From Clostridia bacterium (GTDB lineage: Bacteria > Bacillota > Clostridia > Christensenellales > CAAEEZ01): a stretch of DNA of 64,000 bases. The notes under the pieces are model-generated. The model made no database searches. It saw only the letters and a list, made by a program, of their open reading frames with translations, and had not been told where the DNA came from. Position numbers and translations under genes: made by a program. The stretch covers positions 62,001 through 126,000 of the forward strand of contig CAAEEZ010000007.1 of NCBI GenBank assembly GCA_900755035.1, written 5' to 3'. Of this stretch, positions 55,365-63,998 are shown one piece after another (position 1 is the first letter of the stretch; each line of letters starts with the position of its first letter).

Positions 55365-55700
55365 ACTTGTTCCTCCTATAATACATATCGTTATATGTTA
55401 TTATCGCAAGCCCCTATTTATTCCTAAAAAAATGAAACAATCTAAAATTTGCTAAAAATTTTTATACCAAAATACTCTTATAGTATATTTATCACCTATT
55501 AAAAGTTACTAGTACTCTGCGCCGTAAAATTTTCAATTTAATATAACTTGTCTATTTATGTAATTATCCTATATAAATCAATACTAAATTTACAAAAATT
55601 CACGCCTATCGCCGTGCGCTACTAACTTATTAGATACGCCACCACAAAACGCTACGGCTCGCTACTTACAAAGCCTTAAATCTAATTTTTTGCATAAAAA
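55365..55700. other. Intergenic region upstream of the sipL-like gene
   Basis: About 335 nt, AT-rich except for a slightly GC-richer patch at 55600-55660. I found no ORF and no convincing sigma-E or sigma-A promoter, although one must serve the sipL-like gene. Confidence 0.4.
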
Positions 55701-55718
55701 AAGGACTTTACAGTCCTT
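55701..55718 (-). terminator. Terminator of the acidic zinc-ribbon gene
   Basis: Stem aaggact / agtcctt with a 4-nt loop directly after the stop codon, followed by seven U on the minus strand. Confidence 0.88.
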
Positions 55719-55721
55719 ATT

Positions 55722-56072
55722 TTAGTCTTCGTCTTCTTCGTCCTCGTCGAATTCGTCCTCTTCCATTTGGTCAAGACTAAGTTCGCCGTCGTCGTCAAGC
55801 CCTAGGTCCTCGTCTTCTTTTGACCACTCGTCCTCTTTCTCCTCACTTTCTTCCCTTGCAATCTTAGCACGACACTCGTCGCACATATCCTGCCCTACCG
55901 GAATATAGTTGTCTTTACAAATAGGACAAGGCACTAAATCTTCCTCGTACTCGTCCTCGTCGATTAGTTCGATTCCCCCCATTTTAAGTTCGGCTTTACA
56001 TACGTCGCAAAGTTCCTCACCTTCCAAAATATAATTCAGTTCGCAACGTGGGCATTTAATATATTTCGCCAT
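55722..56072 (-). CDS. Double zinc-ribbon protein with highly acidic tail
   Basis: 116-aa cytoplasmic protein. Two similar ribbons, CPRCELNYI...CDVC (residues about 8-25) and CPICKDNYI...CDEC (about 49-67), are joined by an acidic linker. The last 45 residues are mostly Glu and Asp. The repeated C-P-x-C...N-Y-I layout shows an internal duplication. Such proteins are common in Clostridia with no known role; an acidic tail often contacts basic partners. A good ribosome binding site (AAGGAGAG) is present. Confidence 0.8.
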   Translation of the reverse strand: MAKYIKCPRCELNYILEGEELCDVCKAELKMGGIELIDEDEYEEDLVPCPICKDNYIPVGQDMCDECRAKIAREESEEKEDEWSKEDEDLGLDDDGELSLDQMEEDEFDEDEEDED

Positions 56073-56196
56073 AATAAAACTCTCCTTACTTTTAACTCGG
56101 TTATATTATATTTACTAAACGCCATATTGTAAACTAAAATACGATACTTTTTTCTATTTTTTTATATTTATTTTAATATATTCTATATTTTTCGGT

Positions 56197-56961
56197 CTAA
56201 GCGCCCTCTATCAGCATTTTATCAGCCACCAAAGCAATAAATTCGCCGTTAGTTGGTTTCTCGTTTGCCGAGTAAACTTTTATACCAAAAATTTGATTTA
56301 TATTCTCTATTTTTCCTCTATTCCAAGCCACTTCTATTGCGTGTCTTATCGCTCTTTCCACCTTGCTTGCCGTAGTTTCAAACTTTTCGGCAATAGACGG
56401 ATACAATTTTTTGGTAATAGAGTTTATTATTTCGGGGTTGTCCACTGCCATTTTTATTGCTTCACGCAAAAATTGGTATCCTTTAATGTGCGCAGGTATA
56501 CCCACCGATATAAAAATATTTGCAATTTTTTCGTCCAATACGTTTCTTACGGGCTTTTGTTTTTCCTCTAAAACTTCCGTTTTTTCACCCTTTTCAAACT
56601 CTATCAGTCTATCCCTTAGGCTGTCGCACCCAAACGGCTTTGCAACGAAATAATCTGCGCCGTTTTTGATTGCCTTGCTAATAAAACCGTCGCTTGCTAG
56701 TTGCGACATCATAATTACCGTAGTCTTACTTCTGTCAAGCTTGTATTTTATCTCGCTAAGCACTCCAAATCCGTCAAGTTCGGGCATTACGATATCTAGT
56801 AGTACGTAATCAGGGTTTAGCGTTTCTATCTTGTTTATGGCGTCTAAGCCGTCGTTTGCTACTGCTATCACTTCAAAGTCTTTATCGTTAGAAAAAAATT
56901 CGGTTAATTCTTTTGTAAGCGTCAAACTATCGTCAACGATTATTATAGTCTTTTTTGCCAT
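56197..56961 (-). CDS. spo0A: Sporulation master regulator Spo0A
   Basis: Response regulator that commits the cell to sporulation. The 254 aa have an N-terminal receiver domain (acidic pocket D10/D11, phospho-acceptor D56 in VLLDIVMPELDG, conserved Lys in VAKPFG). A linker leads to a C-terminal DNA-binding domain with the strongly conserved TTASKVERAIRHAIEVAW and KPTNGEFIALVADKM segments. Upstream there are Spo0A-box sequences, so autoregulation is likely. The usual neighbour spoIVB is not beside it. Confidence 0.97.
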   Translation of the reverse strand: MAKKTIIIVDDSLTLTKELTEFFSNDKDFEVIAVANDGLDAINKIETLNPDYVLLDIVMPELDGFGVLSEIKYKLDRSKTTVIMMSQLASDGFISKAIKNGADYFVAKPFGCDSLRDRLIEFEKGEKTEVLEEKQKPVRNVLDEKIANIFISVGIPAHIKGYQFLREAIKMAVDNPEIINSITKKLYPSIAEKFETTASKVERAIRHAIEVAWNRGKIENINQIFGIKVYSANEKPTNGEFIALVADKMLIEGA

Positions 56962-57056
56962 AACGTCCTCCGTATTTTTAATTCCATTAAATTATAACAA
57001 AAAATTCGAACAAATTTTCGAAAGTACGTAGGAAAATAAGCACTTAATTGTATAGT

Positions 57057-57075
57057 TTTGTCGAATTTTGTCGAT
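57057..57075. promoter_or_regulatory. Tandem Spo0A boxes upstream of spo0A
   Basis: Two copies of the 0A box (TGTCGAA consensus): tttgtcgaa at 57057-57065 (seven of seven core) and tttgtcgat at 57067-57075 (six of seven), spaced 10 nt apart, one helical turn. They lie about 100 nt upstream of the spo0A start. Confidence 0.65.
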
Positions 57076-57136
57076 TTTGAAAAAACATTTTATTATTAGG
57101 TTGGTATTTTTCTTTTAATTCAAAAATTCCACGAAA

Positions 57137-57160
57137 AAAGAGGAAGTTTCCTTCCTCTTT
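57137..57160 (-). terminator. Terminator of the lipoprotein gene
   Basis: Perfect 10-bp stem aaagaggaag / cttcctcttt with a 4-nt loop and a U run on the minus strand. Confidence 0.9.
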
Positions 57161-57178
57161 CATATATTTATTGCTATA

Positions 57179-58660
57179 TTATTTCTTTTCCTCTTCTTCC
57201 TTTTTCAAAGCGTCGGCGTCAGCCTTGGTCATCTTGCCAACAAGTTCTGGATTTACCTTACTGCTACCTTCTTCAAGTTTTTCGGTAGTGCTTACCTTAT
57301 TTACGTTTATTCTATATACGTAATCTTTCTTAGCAGCGTAGTCAAAGTAGAAGTAATCGCCTATAAACTCGTTACCAAAAACGTTTGCGCCGATTGCTCC
57401 GTCGTAAATTTTTTCAGGGGCTTCAATCGCTACGTTTCCGTTTCTTTCAAATACAACCTTGAACATACCCGTAGATTTGGTGTAGTACATCATTACTACG
57501 TTATCCTCGCCTACTTTTTCTTTTCTAAACTGCACTAGCGTGCCGTCGAATACGCCTGCATCACCGATATAGGTTAGTTGCGTTTTAACGCCGTTTTTAT
57601 ATAGATAAATGGTTTTGTCGCTTATCTCTACTACGCTATCGCTTGCATACGGAGTAAAACTAGATACGGCGTTGTTAAAGATAAGTTTTTCGTTTTCCTT
57701 GTTAAAGTAAACTTTATCCTTTTCTTGTTTTAAGTCTGCAACCTTAAAAGTATAAGAATATAATTTCTCGCTAAGTTGTCCGTTGATTGCGTCTTTTCTA
57801 GTATAAAAAATCGTGATATTTTCGCCGTCTACTAGATAGTTTTTAAGTGTGGTAGTATATTCGTTTTTGGCAATAGTACTATCTGTAAAAGTGGTCGTCT
57901 TGCCGATTATATCTATTTGATTCGTTCCGTCGCACTTAACAGCGCAAAGCATATTGTTTTTAGCACCGTCCTTGCTCTCGTCCTCGGTCAAACTTCTCGT
58001 GTAGAAAATATAATCCGATGCGTACTCTTTGCCCTTTTCGTAATATTCGGTCTTAGGCATTACTATGCCCGTTACGTCCTTAATGGTTTTAACGGCTGGC
58101 AAATTCTCTTCCATTTTGCAAATGGTAATGGTATTGTTCTTGTAGTATACCAAATATCCGTTTACAAACTTGTACTGAAAATCAAGTCCCATTATCGTGC
58201 CAAGTTTTTGCGTGCCCGTTCCGTTAAGGTTTACCTTCATAACGTCTAGCCTGTCGTTTAGCAAATTGTCGTTCTTGTCCACTTCGTTGTTTGGCGTCAT
58301 ATAATAAATAGAACCGCCAAAAATATAGAAACCGGAATTAGCGCCTTTGCTGTACACGTTCTTTGGAACGATAGTAACGAAATCTTTTAGACTGCCGTCT
58401 TTCTCGTCGATCGTTGCCCTAACTATTCCGCCTTTTAGCACCTCGCCAAACTTGTTTGCAGTATTCTCGTCGCTTTTGCCGTTTACAAAGTAAAGTTTAT
58501 CGCCTTGCTTAACTACTTGTCCACCGTTACTTTCGGTAGGTGCGTTAGGATTACCACCTGGTACAGCGGTAAATTCGTAACTATTGCTACATGCGGTTAG
58601 CGAAAATATTGCCACCGTCAAGCATAGAATCAGTAGAATATATTTTTTGAATTTTTTCAA
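57179..58660 (-). CDS. Lipoprotein of unknown function
   Basis: 493-aa exported lipoprotein. The signal peptide ends in the lipobox LTAC with the lipidated Cys at residue 24. The mature part is beta-rich with recurring Y-F or Y-Y motifs (KLYFVNGKS, SIYYMTPNN, YLVYYKN, DYFYFDYAAKK), as in DUF5050-like beta-propeller proteins that report on extracytoplasmic state. A lysine/glutamate-rich C-terminal tail ends the protein. It precedes spo0A but has its own terminator, so a functional link is not implied. Confidence 0.8.
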   Translation of the reverse strand: MKKFKKYILLILCLTVAIFSLTACSNSYEFTAVPGGNPNAPTESNGGQVVKQGDKLYFVNGKSDENTANKFGEVLKGGIVRATIDEKDGSLKDFVTIVPKNVYSKGANSGFYIFGGSIYYMTPNNEVDKNDNLLNDRLDVMKVNLNGTGTQKLGTIMGLDFQYKFVNGYLVYYKNNTITICKMEENLPAVKTIKDVTGIVMPKTEYYEKGKEYASDYIFYTRSLTEDESKDGAKNNMLCAVKCDGTNQIDIIGKTTTFTDSTIAKNEYTTTLKNYLVDGENITIFYTRKDAINGQLSEKLYSYTFKVADLKQEKDKVYFNKENEKLIFNNAVSSFTPYASDSVVEISDKTIYLYKNGVKTQLTYIGDAGVFDGTLVQFRKEKVGEDNVVMMYYTKSTGMFKVVFERNGNVAIEAPEKIYDGAIGANVFGNEFIGDYFYFDYAAKKDYVYRINVNKVSTTEKLEEGSSKVNPELVGKMTKADADALKKEEEEKK

Positions 58661-58790
58661 TTTTTCTCTCCTAAAACTGCTATTAGTATATTTAGACTTT
58701 TCTATTATATAGTAAAACTAATAATATTGCAATAAACAATTTAGTTTATTTTATCCATAAAAACCGTTTTTTTGCAAATTTATTGCGATT

Positions 58791-59075
58791 TTACTCGTTT
58801 TTACCCTCGCTTTCGCCATCTACTACGCCTTCTTCTAAATTAGCGCTTTCTTGACTAGGCTCTTCTTTTACTTCCTCTTGCTCTTTATTCTCTCGCTCTT
58901 TTGCCATTTTTTCATGCCTTTTGTCTTGGAAAAAAGCGTACAATAAGCCCACGAATGCAATACAGCATGCAACTAAACCAACGTAATCGGTAAGCCCCAT
59001 ACCAAAGCATACTCCAAAAGCAATAATTGCTACCGAAATTCCGGCTAACGCCACGTAAAATACTTTATCTTTCAT
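58791..59075 (-). CDS. Small two-helix membrane protein
   Basis: 94-aa protein with two hydrophobic segments (about residues 6-24 and 29-49) and a charged cytoplasmic tail rich in Glu and Lys (last 40 residues). No family is recognised. It sits between the lipoprotein and tRNA-Asn, and the start context is modest (TTGGAGAA 5 nt before the ATG). Confidence 0.65.
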   Translation of the reverse strand: MKDKVFYVALAGISVAIIAFGVCFGMGLTDYVGLVACCIAFVGLLYAFFQDKRHEKMAKERENKEQEEVKEEPSQESANLEEGVVDGESEGKNE

Positions 59076-59287
59076 AAAAATTCTCCAAGTCTAATTATAT
59101 ATGTAATAAAATAACTTGTCAATATATATAACACACCTACGGTTTGCCCAGCAAAAATGCTACCCTACTAAACTAACCTGTTTTACTATTCTTAGGTCGA
59201 ATTTACGCACTTTTTAGCCTATTTTTTACTCTTTCCAATAAAAAACCAACCACGATAAATTTTTTTTCAAAACATAGCGATTTTTTA

Positions 59288-59316
59288 TTGACAAACCTTC
59301 AAAAAAGATATATTAT
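59288..59316 (+). promoter_or_regulatory. Promoter of tRNA-Asn
   Basis: TTGACA (59288-59293), 17 nt, TATTAT (59311-59316), 22 nt ahead of the tRNA. Confidence 0.85.
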
Positions 59317-59338
59317 AAATGAGCATTAGCAAACATAT

Positions 59339-59414
59339 TCCTCAATAGCTCAGTCGGTAGAGCATGCGGCTGTTAACCGCAGGGTCGTTGGTTCGAGTCC
59401 AACTTGGGGAGCCA
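59339..59414 (+). tRNA. tRNA-Asn (anticodon GTT)
   Basis: A 76-nt cloverleaf. The acceptor stem TCCTCAA pairs with TTGGGGA (one U-G), the D arm contains AGCTCAGTCGGTAGAGC, the anticodon stem TGCGG/CCGCA carries loop CTGTTAA with GTT at 59372-59374, and the T loop is GGTTCGAGTCC. The 3' CCA is encoded. It is a single tRNA with its own promoter and terminator. Confidence 0.97.
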
Positions 59415-59416
59415 AA

Positions 59417-59448
59417 AGGGTGATTTCAAGCGAAATTACCCTATTTTT
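59417..59448 (+). terminator. Terminator of tRNA-Asn
   Basis: Eleven-pair stem (agggtgatttc / gaaattaccct, one G-T) starting 2 nt after the CCA end, followed by T7. Confidence 0.85.
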
Positions 59449-59548
59449 TTGCAATTTTTCCTTGTTTTTGCTCCCTTTTTATTGTTTTTAATGATTATTT
59501 TTCATTTTTTGCTCGTATTTTCAGTCATTTTTTTGGTCATTTTCGCAA

Positions 59549-59584
59549 AAATGAGTGTCAAAATGAGTGTCAATTTTGGTGTCA
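59549..59584. repeat. 12-bp tandem repeat downstream of tRNA-Asn
   Basis: Two perfect copies of aaatgagtgtca (59549-59560, 59561-59572) and a degenerate third (attttggtgtca, 59573-59584). It lies in the 250-nt spacer between the tRNA terminator and the DUF2804 gene. Confidence 0.7.
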
Positions 59585-59617
59585 AACGGCTGAATAATAT
59601 TTTACAAAGCATTATAA

Positions 59618-59642
59618 AAGCGTGATAGGTTATATCACGCTT
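59618..59642 (-). terminator. Terminator of the DUF2804 gene
   Basis: Perfect 10-bp stem aagcgtgata / tatcacgctt with a 5-nt loop, 27 nt past the stop, with a short U tail on the minus strand. Confidence 0.8.
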
Positions 59643-59668
59643 AAATTTATATTTACTACAAAATTACA

Positions 59669-60679
59669 CTACCACCTATTATCAGCGTTTTCGCAGAAGG
59701 CTAAAAATTCGGGAACTTCTAGGATATCGCCATTTGGGAAAGTGACCTTGCCGTGCCATTTGCCAAATACTTGGTGGCAACTATTATCCACGTGCAAAAC
59801 TTTGGTTTTGGTGAAGTTGTCAAACACGGGTTCTACCCAAAAGTCGAACAAGCCGTCCTCGTCCGTATAGTGCTGTTTGCCGTCCTTTTCTTCCATACTT
59901 ACAACGCCTAATTTGTAAGCTACGTTATCGTAAAAGAACATATTTTCGGTGGCGTTAGATAGGTCGCCAAAGCCCCAACCAATATTAAAGCCAAAGTACT
60001 TGCCGTCTACCTTAGTACTGCCGTTGCCCCACGTCCAAAGTTGGTGGAACGGCCAAACGCCTCTGCCCCAATCAAGCAAGCCGTAGGCTGGCGCATACTT
60101 CCCAAACTCCACCTTTTTACCACATATCTCAACGTTGCCCGTTACGTCGTAGCAATTTTCCTTGTAGTTTAGGTAGAATTGATTTGGATTTTCAAACGGC
60201 GTGGAAATCACCATTTTTTCTTTTTCTTTCAAGCAATTTGCTAGGTGCAAACGGATATTTATATTGCCTTTGCGGTGTTTCCCCTTAGCCTCTAATATCC
60301 TTTCGTTTTCGTTTACGGTGAACGTCATACTAAAATCACCTTGTTCTGCCCGCAAAACGTGTGGCTTTTCGCCGTTTACTTCCATTTCCGCCTTTAATTT
60401 TTTAGGGAAAGGGAACAATCTAAAAGTACCCCACCTTTCGCCCGTTTTGGTAGAAAACAGCGTTACGCCCGCTTGTCCACAGTAGGAAACGTGCCCGATA
60501 GTCAGTTGCAGAATATACTCGCCACAATTTATTTGGTAAAAATCCCATTCTTTTACGGCTATCTTTTTTGCCCTTATTTTGCTTTTGTCGTACTGAAAAT
60601 ACAAGTGTCTAGCATAGCCTACGTTCAGTTTGCCGTCCTCTTCTATCAGCGCACACTCTTTCGTTATTTCTTTTTGCAT
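59669..60679 (-). CDS. DUF2804 family protein
   Basis: 336-aa cytoplasmic protein of the DUF2804 family. It is beta-rich, with family segments YDKSKIRAKKIAVKEWDFY (about residues 30-48), DWGRGVWPFHQLWTWGNGS (about 204-222) and FGFNIGWGFGD. Many tryptophans and aromatic residues suggest a lipid- or carbohydrate-related beta barrel like that of tocopherol-cyclase-type domains, but the function is not known. It is monocistronic. Confidence 0.88.
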   Translation of the reverse strand: MQKEITKECALIEEDGKLNVGYARHLYFQYDKSKIRAKKIAVKEWDFYQINCGEYILQLTIGHVSYCGQAGVTLFSTKTGERWGTFRLFPFPKKLKAEMEVNGEKPHVLRAEQGDFSMTFTVNENERILEAKGKHRKGNINIRLHLANCLKEKEKMVISTPFENPNQFYLNYKENCYDVTGNVEICGKKVEFGKYAPAYGLLDWGRGVWPFHQLWTWGNGSTKVDGKYFGFNIGWGFGDLSNATENMFFYDNVAYKLGVVSMEEKDGKQHYTDEDGLFDFWVEPVFDNFTKTKVLHVDNSCHQVFGKWHGKVTFPNGDILEVPEFLAFCENADNRW

Positions 60680-60751
60680 ATACTCCCCCCTTTTATACCG
60701 CTATTATATATCCGTTTTCAGCAAAAATCAATACGCCGACATAGAAAAAGA

Positions 60752-60766
60752 GGACGCTTTGCGTCC
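60752..60766 (-). terminator. Terminator of the RtcB-family gene
   Basis: ggacgc / gcgtcc stem with a 3-nt loop and a U run on the minus strand, 55 nt past the stop. Confidence 0.8.
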
Positions 60767-60820
60767 CCCTTGATGCACCTATATAGCAACGTTTTTCGCT
60801 ACTTGTGATTACGTTAAAAT

Positions 60821-62053
60821 TTATTTATATTTCCTACCAGAATATTGCACCGTTGCTTTGAAATTGTATATAGGCTTAATTCTCGTCTTTATCTTTACGG
60901 TTGGCTTTACGTTGTTGACTATATCGTCTAATTTTTTGTACGCCATAGGCGACTCGTCGATAGTACTCTTAGTAATACACGTACTGTAAATACCTGCCAT
61001 TTGCTTCTTGTATTCGCTAAGGCTAAGGCGTTGATACGCAGAACTTCTCGACATAAGTCTACCTGCCCCGTGTGGTGCTGAGCAATTCCAATCTTCATTG
61101 CCCCTGCCTATGCAAATTAGCCCACCGTCACGCATATTTAACGGGATAAGCAATAACTCTCCTTTCTTAGCGGACACAGCACCTTTTCTAAGTATATTTT
61201 CCTTAACGTCTATATAGTTGTGCACCGTATGAAAAGTCGACTTTGCCTTTAATCCAGCCTTAGACAGCAAAATTTCAGCAATTTTTTCTCGGTTTCTAAG
61301 GGCAAAGTCCTGACAAATAGCCACGTCGTGCAAATAATCGTTCATATATTCGCCATACAAATAACACAGCGATTTGTTTATGCGTTCCATTTGCCCCTTT
61401 CTTTCGTTATCCATTTGCGATATGGCGCTTGGTATTTCTCTTTCTTTTCCCTCCTTTTTCATCTTCTCTATCATTGCGTTTTTCATTGCAATATATTCGG
61501 CTTTACCGCTATTTAACTCTACGGCAACGGACTGATAATATTCGGCAACTTGCGTTCCTAAATTTCTGCTACCCGTATGTATTACCAAATACTTATTGCC
61601 CTTTTCGTCCACGTCTATCTCGATAAAGTGGTTGCCACCACCCAACGTGCCTATGCTACGTTTCAGCCTTTTCATATCTTTTAACTTGTCGTAACACTTC
61701 AACTTCTCGAAATCAAAAGGTGCTTTTATGCTTTCGTACACGTCCTGTCCACTTGGTATATCGTGGGCAAACTTATCGAACGATTTTAAGTCTATATCCA
61801 CTTTACCTAGCATTACTACGTACATACCACAACCTATATCCACTCCTACCATATTAGGAACTACCTTGTCGTGAATAGTCATCGTAGTACCTATCGTACA
61901 ACCTGCACCAGCGTGAACGTCGGGCATTATTCTAATCTTGCAACCTTCAAAAGCCTCCTTGTCGCAAACTTCTTTTATCTGTGCTTTTGCAGTTGGCTCT
62001 ATAATATTTACGTAGCACTTTGCCTCGTTATATTTTCCTTTTATCTTTAACAT
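60821..62053 (-). CDS. rtcB: RtcB-family RNA ligase
   Basis: GTP- and manganese-dependent ligase that joins 2',3'-cyclic phosphate or 3'-phosphate RNA ends to 5'-OH ends, in RNA repair. The 410 aa show VGVDIGCGM (metal Cys at 75), the GTLGGGNHFIE motif with the metal-binding His, and SAPHGAGRLMSRS, which holds the His that becomes guanylylated. The length is near 400-480, as in the shorter bacterial (RtcB2-like) group. No archease, rtcA or rtcR is adjacent; the neighbours are DUF2804 and WYL-domain genes. Confidence 0.93.
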   Translation of the reverse strand: MLKIKGKYNEAKCYVNIIEPTAKAQIKEVCDKEAFEGCKIRIMPDVHAGAGCTIGTTMTIHDKVVPNMVGVDIGCGMYVVMLGKVDIDLKSFDKFAHDIPSGQDVYESIKAPFDFEKLKCYDKLKDMKRLKRSIGTLGGGNHFIEIDVDEKGNKYLVIHTGSRNLGTQVAEYYQSVAVELNSGKAEYIAMKNAMIEKMKKEGKEREIPSAISQMDNERKGQMERINKSLCYLYGEYMNDYLHDVAICQDFALRNREKIAEILLSKAGLKAKSTFHTVHNYIDVKENILRKGAVSAKKGELLLIPLNMRDGGLICIGRGNEDWNCSAPHGAGRLMSRSSAYQRLSLSEYKKQMAGIYSTCITKSTIDESPMAYKKLDDIVNNVKPTVKIKTRIKPIYNFKATVQYSGRKYK

Positions 62054-62213
62054 TATTCCCTCCTTCGCAAATATAAGTTCAATTTACTATTTGCTAAATC
62101 GTACTAATAAGGGTATCATTTTCTATCTTTTGCCCGTAAATTACTCAATTTTTAGTATTTTTATCCTTACGTACCAATATTAACAAAAGGGAAAAACGTT
62201 TTGCACGGAAAAA

Positions 62214-62245
62214 AATCTGCGACCTATTATTTTAAGTCGCAGATT
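62214..62245 (-). terminator. Terminator of the WYL gene pair
   Basis: Ten-pair stem aatctgcgac / gtcgcagatt around a 12-nt loop. A seven-A run on the plus-strand left side gives the minus-strand U tail. It overlaps the end of the 62227 gene. Confidence 0.8.
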
Positions 62246-63126
62246 AGTTGTCTTTTCAGTTTTTTTATTATAGTATTTCTTACGCTTTCAGGGGCTATCA
62301 CTTCCACCATAGGACCAAACGACAGCACTCGCATCACTATTTCGGGCTCGTCGGCAATATCGTATTTTATATCCGCCATATACTCTTTTTCGCCCGTTTT
62401 TACGGCGTTTTTTTCGAAGTGTGCAAAATGCAACATCACTCTTTCAAGAGCGTTTCTGTTATCAATAATTCTTAGTTTAAGCACTCGTTGCTGTCTTACC
62501 CCACCTTGAATTATTTCTTTATCGCTATTTTTTACGTCGATTATGCGTGCCATATTTACAACTATCGTCTTACCACCAAGCGCCACAATCACCCTGAATT
62601 TATCGTCTTTTTCGCTATATTCCATTTTAAGTGGCAGACAAGTTAGCGCGCGCTTTTTATCGTACGCATTTTTCATCACCACTTCTACCGTTCTTTTCTC
62701 CTTTATTGCCGATAGCATAAATCTAAATAGCCTTACGTAGTTTTCGTCGTCATACGGGTCGCCGTCGGCATACTTGTCGTATACTAAGTAATCTTCACTT
62801 GAAAATAGTGGTTTTACGCCTTCTAGCCCGTCTATTTTTACATCGAATAGTTTTACCCTTTCGTCTTGCAAAACGGCTTTTAGCCACCTTTTTTCAAGGG
62901 TGGAAACGGGCGTTGTAGGCAGGTGTTTTATCGGCGTTGACTTTCCAGCAAGCAGTTGCCACTTCTCCTCCCTTAGCGACGGCAATATCGTAAGCACGCT
63001 ATCGTAAAACGCATTTTGCTCCACAATTTTTCGCAACGTTTCGTCGTCGTTTTTACCTTCTAAAACGCTACTAAGTATTTTCGATATAGTATTGTAATAC
63101 GCTGAATATATTTCGTTAAATAACAT
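62227..63126 (-). CDS. WYL-domain putative transcription regulator (second of a pair)
   Basis: 299-aa protein with the WYL-type domain in its middle (about residues 130-210, LSAIKEKRTVEVVMKNAYDKKRALTCLPLKMEYSEKDDKFRVIV) and a WCX-like C-terminal extension with IKKLKRQL. A clear N-terminal DNA-binding helix-turn-helix is not obvious in the first 60 residues. WYL domains bind ligands, often nucleotides, and control repair, defence or stress genes. It follows a second WYL gene by 8 nt, so the two are one operon and may work as a heteromer. Confidence 0.82.
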   Translation of the reverse strand: MLFNEIYSAYYNTISKILSSVLEGKNDDETLRKIVEQNAFYDSVLTILPSLREEKWQLLAGKSTPIKHLPTTPVSTLEKRWLKAVLQDERVKLFDVKIDGLEGVKPLFSSEDYLVYDKYADGDPYDDENYVRLFRFMLSAIKEKRTVEVVMKNAYDKKRALTCLPLKMEYSEKDDKFRVIVALGGKTIVVNMARIIDVKNSDKEIIQGGVRQQRVLKLRIIDNRNALERVMLHFAHFEKNAVKTGEKEYMADIKYDIADEPEIVMRVLSFGPMVEVIAPESVRNTIIKKLKRQLICDLK

Positions 63127-63134
63127 TTTTTCAC

Positions 63135-63998
63135 CTATACACCATATATCGAATACGTCCTTTTTATATCATTTTTAAACCGCCTTTCTATCGCCTTGTT
63201 TGAAAACCTTATATCGACTATTCTACATATAAACGTCCTTATCCACGGTATTATTTCGCCGGAATCGTATAGCAAAATGGAAAATTTATACGTATTATTT
63301 CCTACTTTCTCCACTTTGCCACCACGTTTTTCTCTAATTAGACGTTTTACTATGTGCTCTTCGCCTGAGTTTACTTTTATCGTAAAATGTACGCTTTCTA
63401 ATTTTTTATTCGATACTCCACTAGAAAAATTTACGCCCCAAGTATACTTACTCATACTACGCAATTTTTCTCTTATGTAGTCGTACTCTTCTACTTCGCC
63501 TAAAAATCTAACGTCGGACAAATAGTCTAACCTATACGCCCGTATCGTATCACGCAAAGGAATATACGCCACCACGTGCTCTCTGCCGTTTTGAGCGCTT
63601 ACGTACACCTTTAACGGCACTATTCTTTCTCTTGTGCCTTCCGCCCGTTTAATATTTTTATTTATTACTTCTATTTCACGCTTTTCCTCTATCGCCCTAA
63701 ATATTTGAAGTAGCACTTCGCTATCTAGCGTATTAGTAATGTAATGATGCTTAAATAAAAATGCGTCTTCCCTAACGTCGTACTTATCAAGCAAATACGA
63801 ACCAATCACCCCAAGTGGTGCAACCTCAGAGAAAAATTTCAAAACGTCGTAATCGTCTATACCTATCGTTTCACTTCGCCTATATACGCTATTTCTGCTT
63901 AATTTTTCTTTCACAAGTAGGCCTAAATCTACGTATTCATTCAGTTTTTTTCTAACCGTAGACTCGTCGAAGGTCTTTGGATTATTAAAATACGACAA
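63135..63998 (-). CDS. WYL-domain putative transcription regulator, cut by the window edge
   Basis: At least 287 aa in frame up to the right edge. The most distal start-like codon is a TTG at 63998, and the reading frame continues past it, so the true start is most likely outside. The segment TFDESTVRKKLNEYVDLGLL is the end of a winged-helix DNA-binding domain. The WYL domain comes next (about 95-180: LQIFRAIEEKREIEVINKN and ERIVPLKVYVSAQNGREHVV), then a WCX tail. Partnered with the next WYL gene; target genes unknown. Confidence 0.82.
   Translation of the reverse strand: MSYFNNPKTFDESTVRKKLNEYVDLGLLVKEKLSRNSVYRRSETIGIDDYDVLKFFSEVAPLGVIGSYLLDKYDVREDAFLFKHHYITNTLDSEVLLQIFRAIEEKREIEVINKNIKRAEGTRERIVPLKVYVSAQNGREHVVAYIPLRDTIRAYRLDYLSDVRFLGEVEEYDYIREKLRSMSKYTWGVNFSSGVSNKKLESVHFTIKVNSGEEHIVKRLIREKRGGKVEKVGNNTYKFSILLYDSGEIIPWIRTFICRIVDIRFSNKAIERRFKNDIKRTYSIYGV

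Noticed and set aside
55600..55660. GC-richer patch upstream of sipL as a structured RNA
   Set aside because: No consistent stem or terminator could be drawn.
57179..58660. Lipoprotein as a spoIVB remnant
   Set aside because: It has no PDZ or serine-protease motif and is a beta-rich lipoprotein, so it is not SpoIVB.
59404..59625. 73-aa hydrophobic ORF starting in the tRNA-Asn 3' end
   Set aside because: It overlaps the tRNA and its terminator, has no ribosome binding site, and its end reads through the 12-bp repeat.
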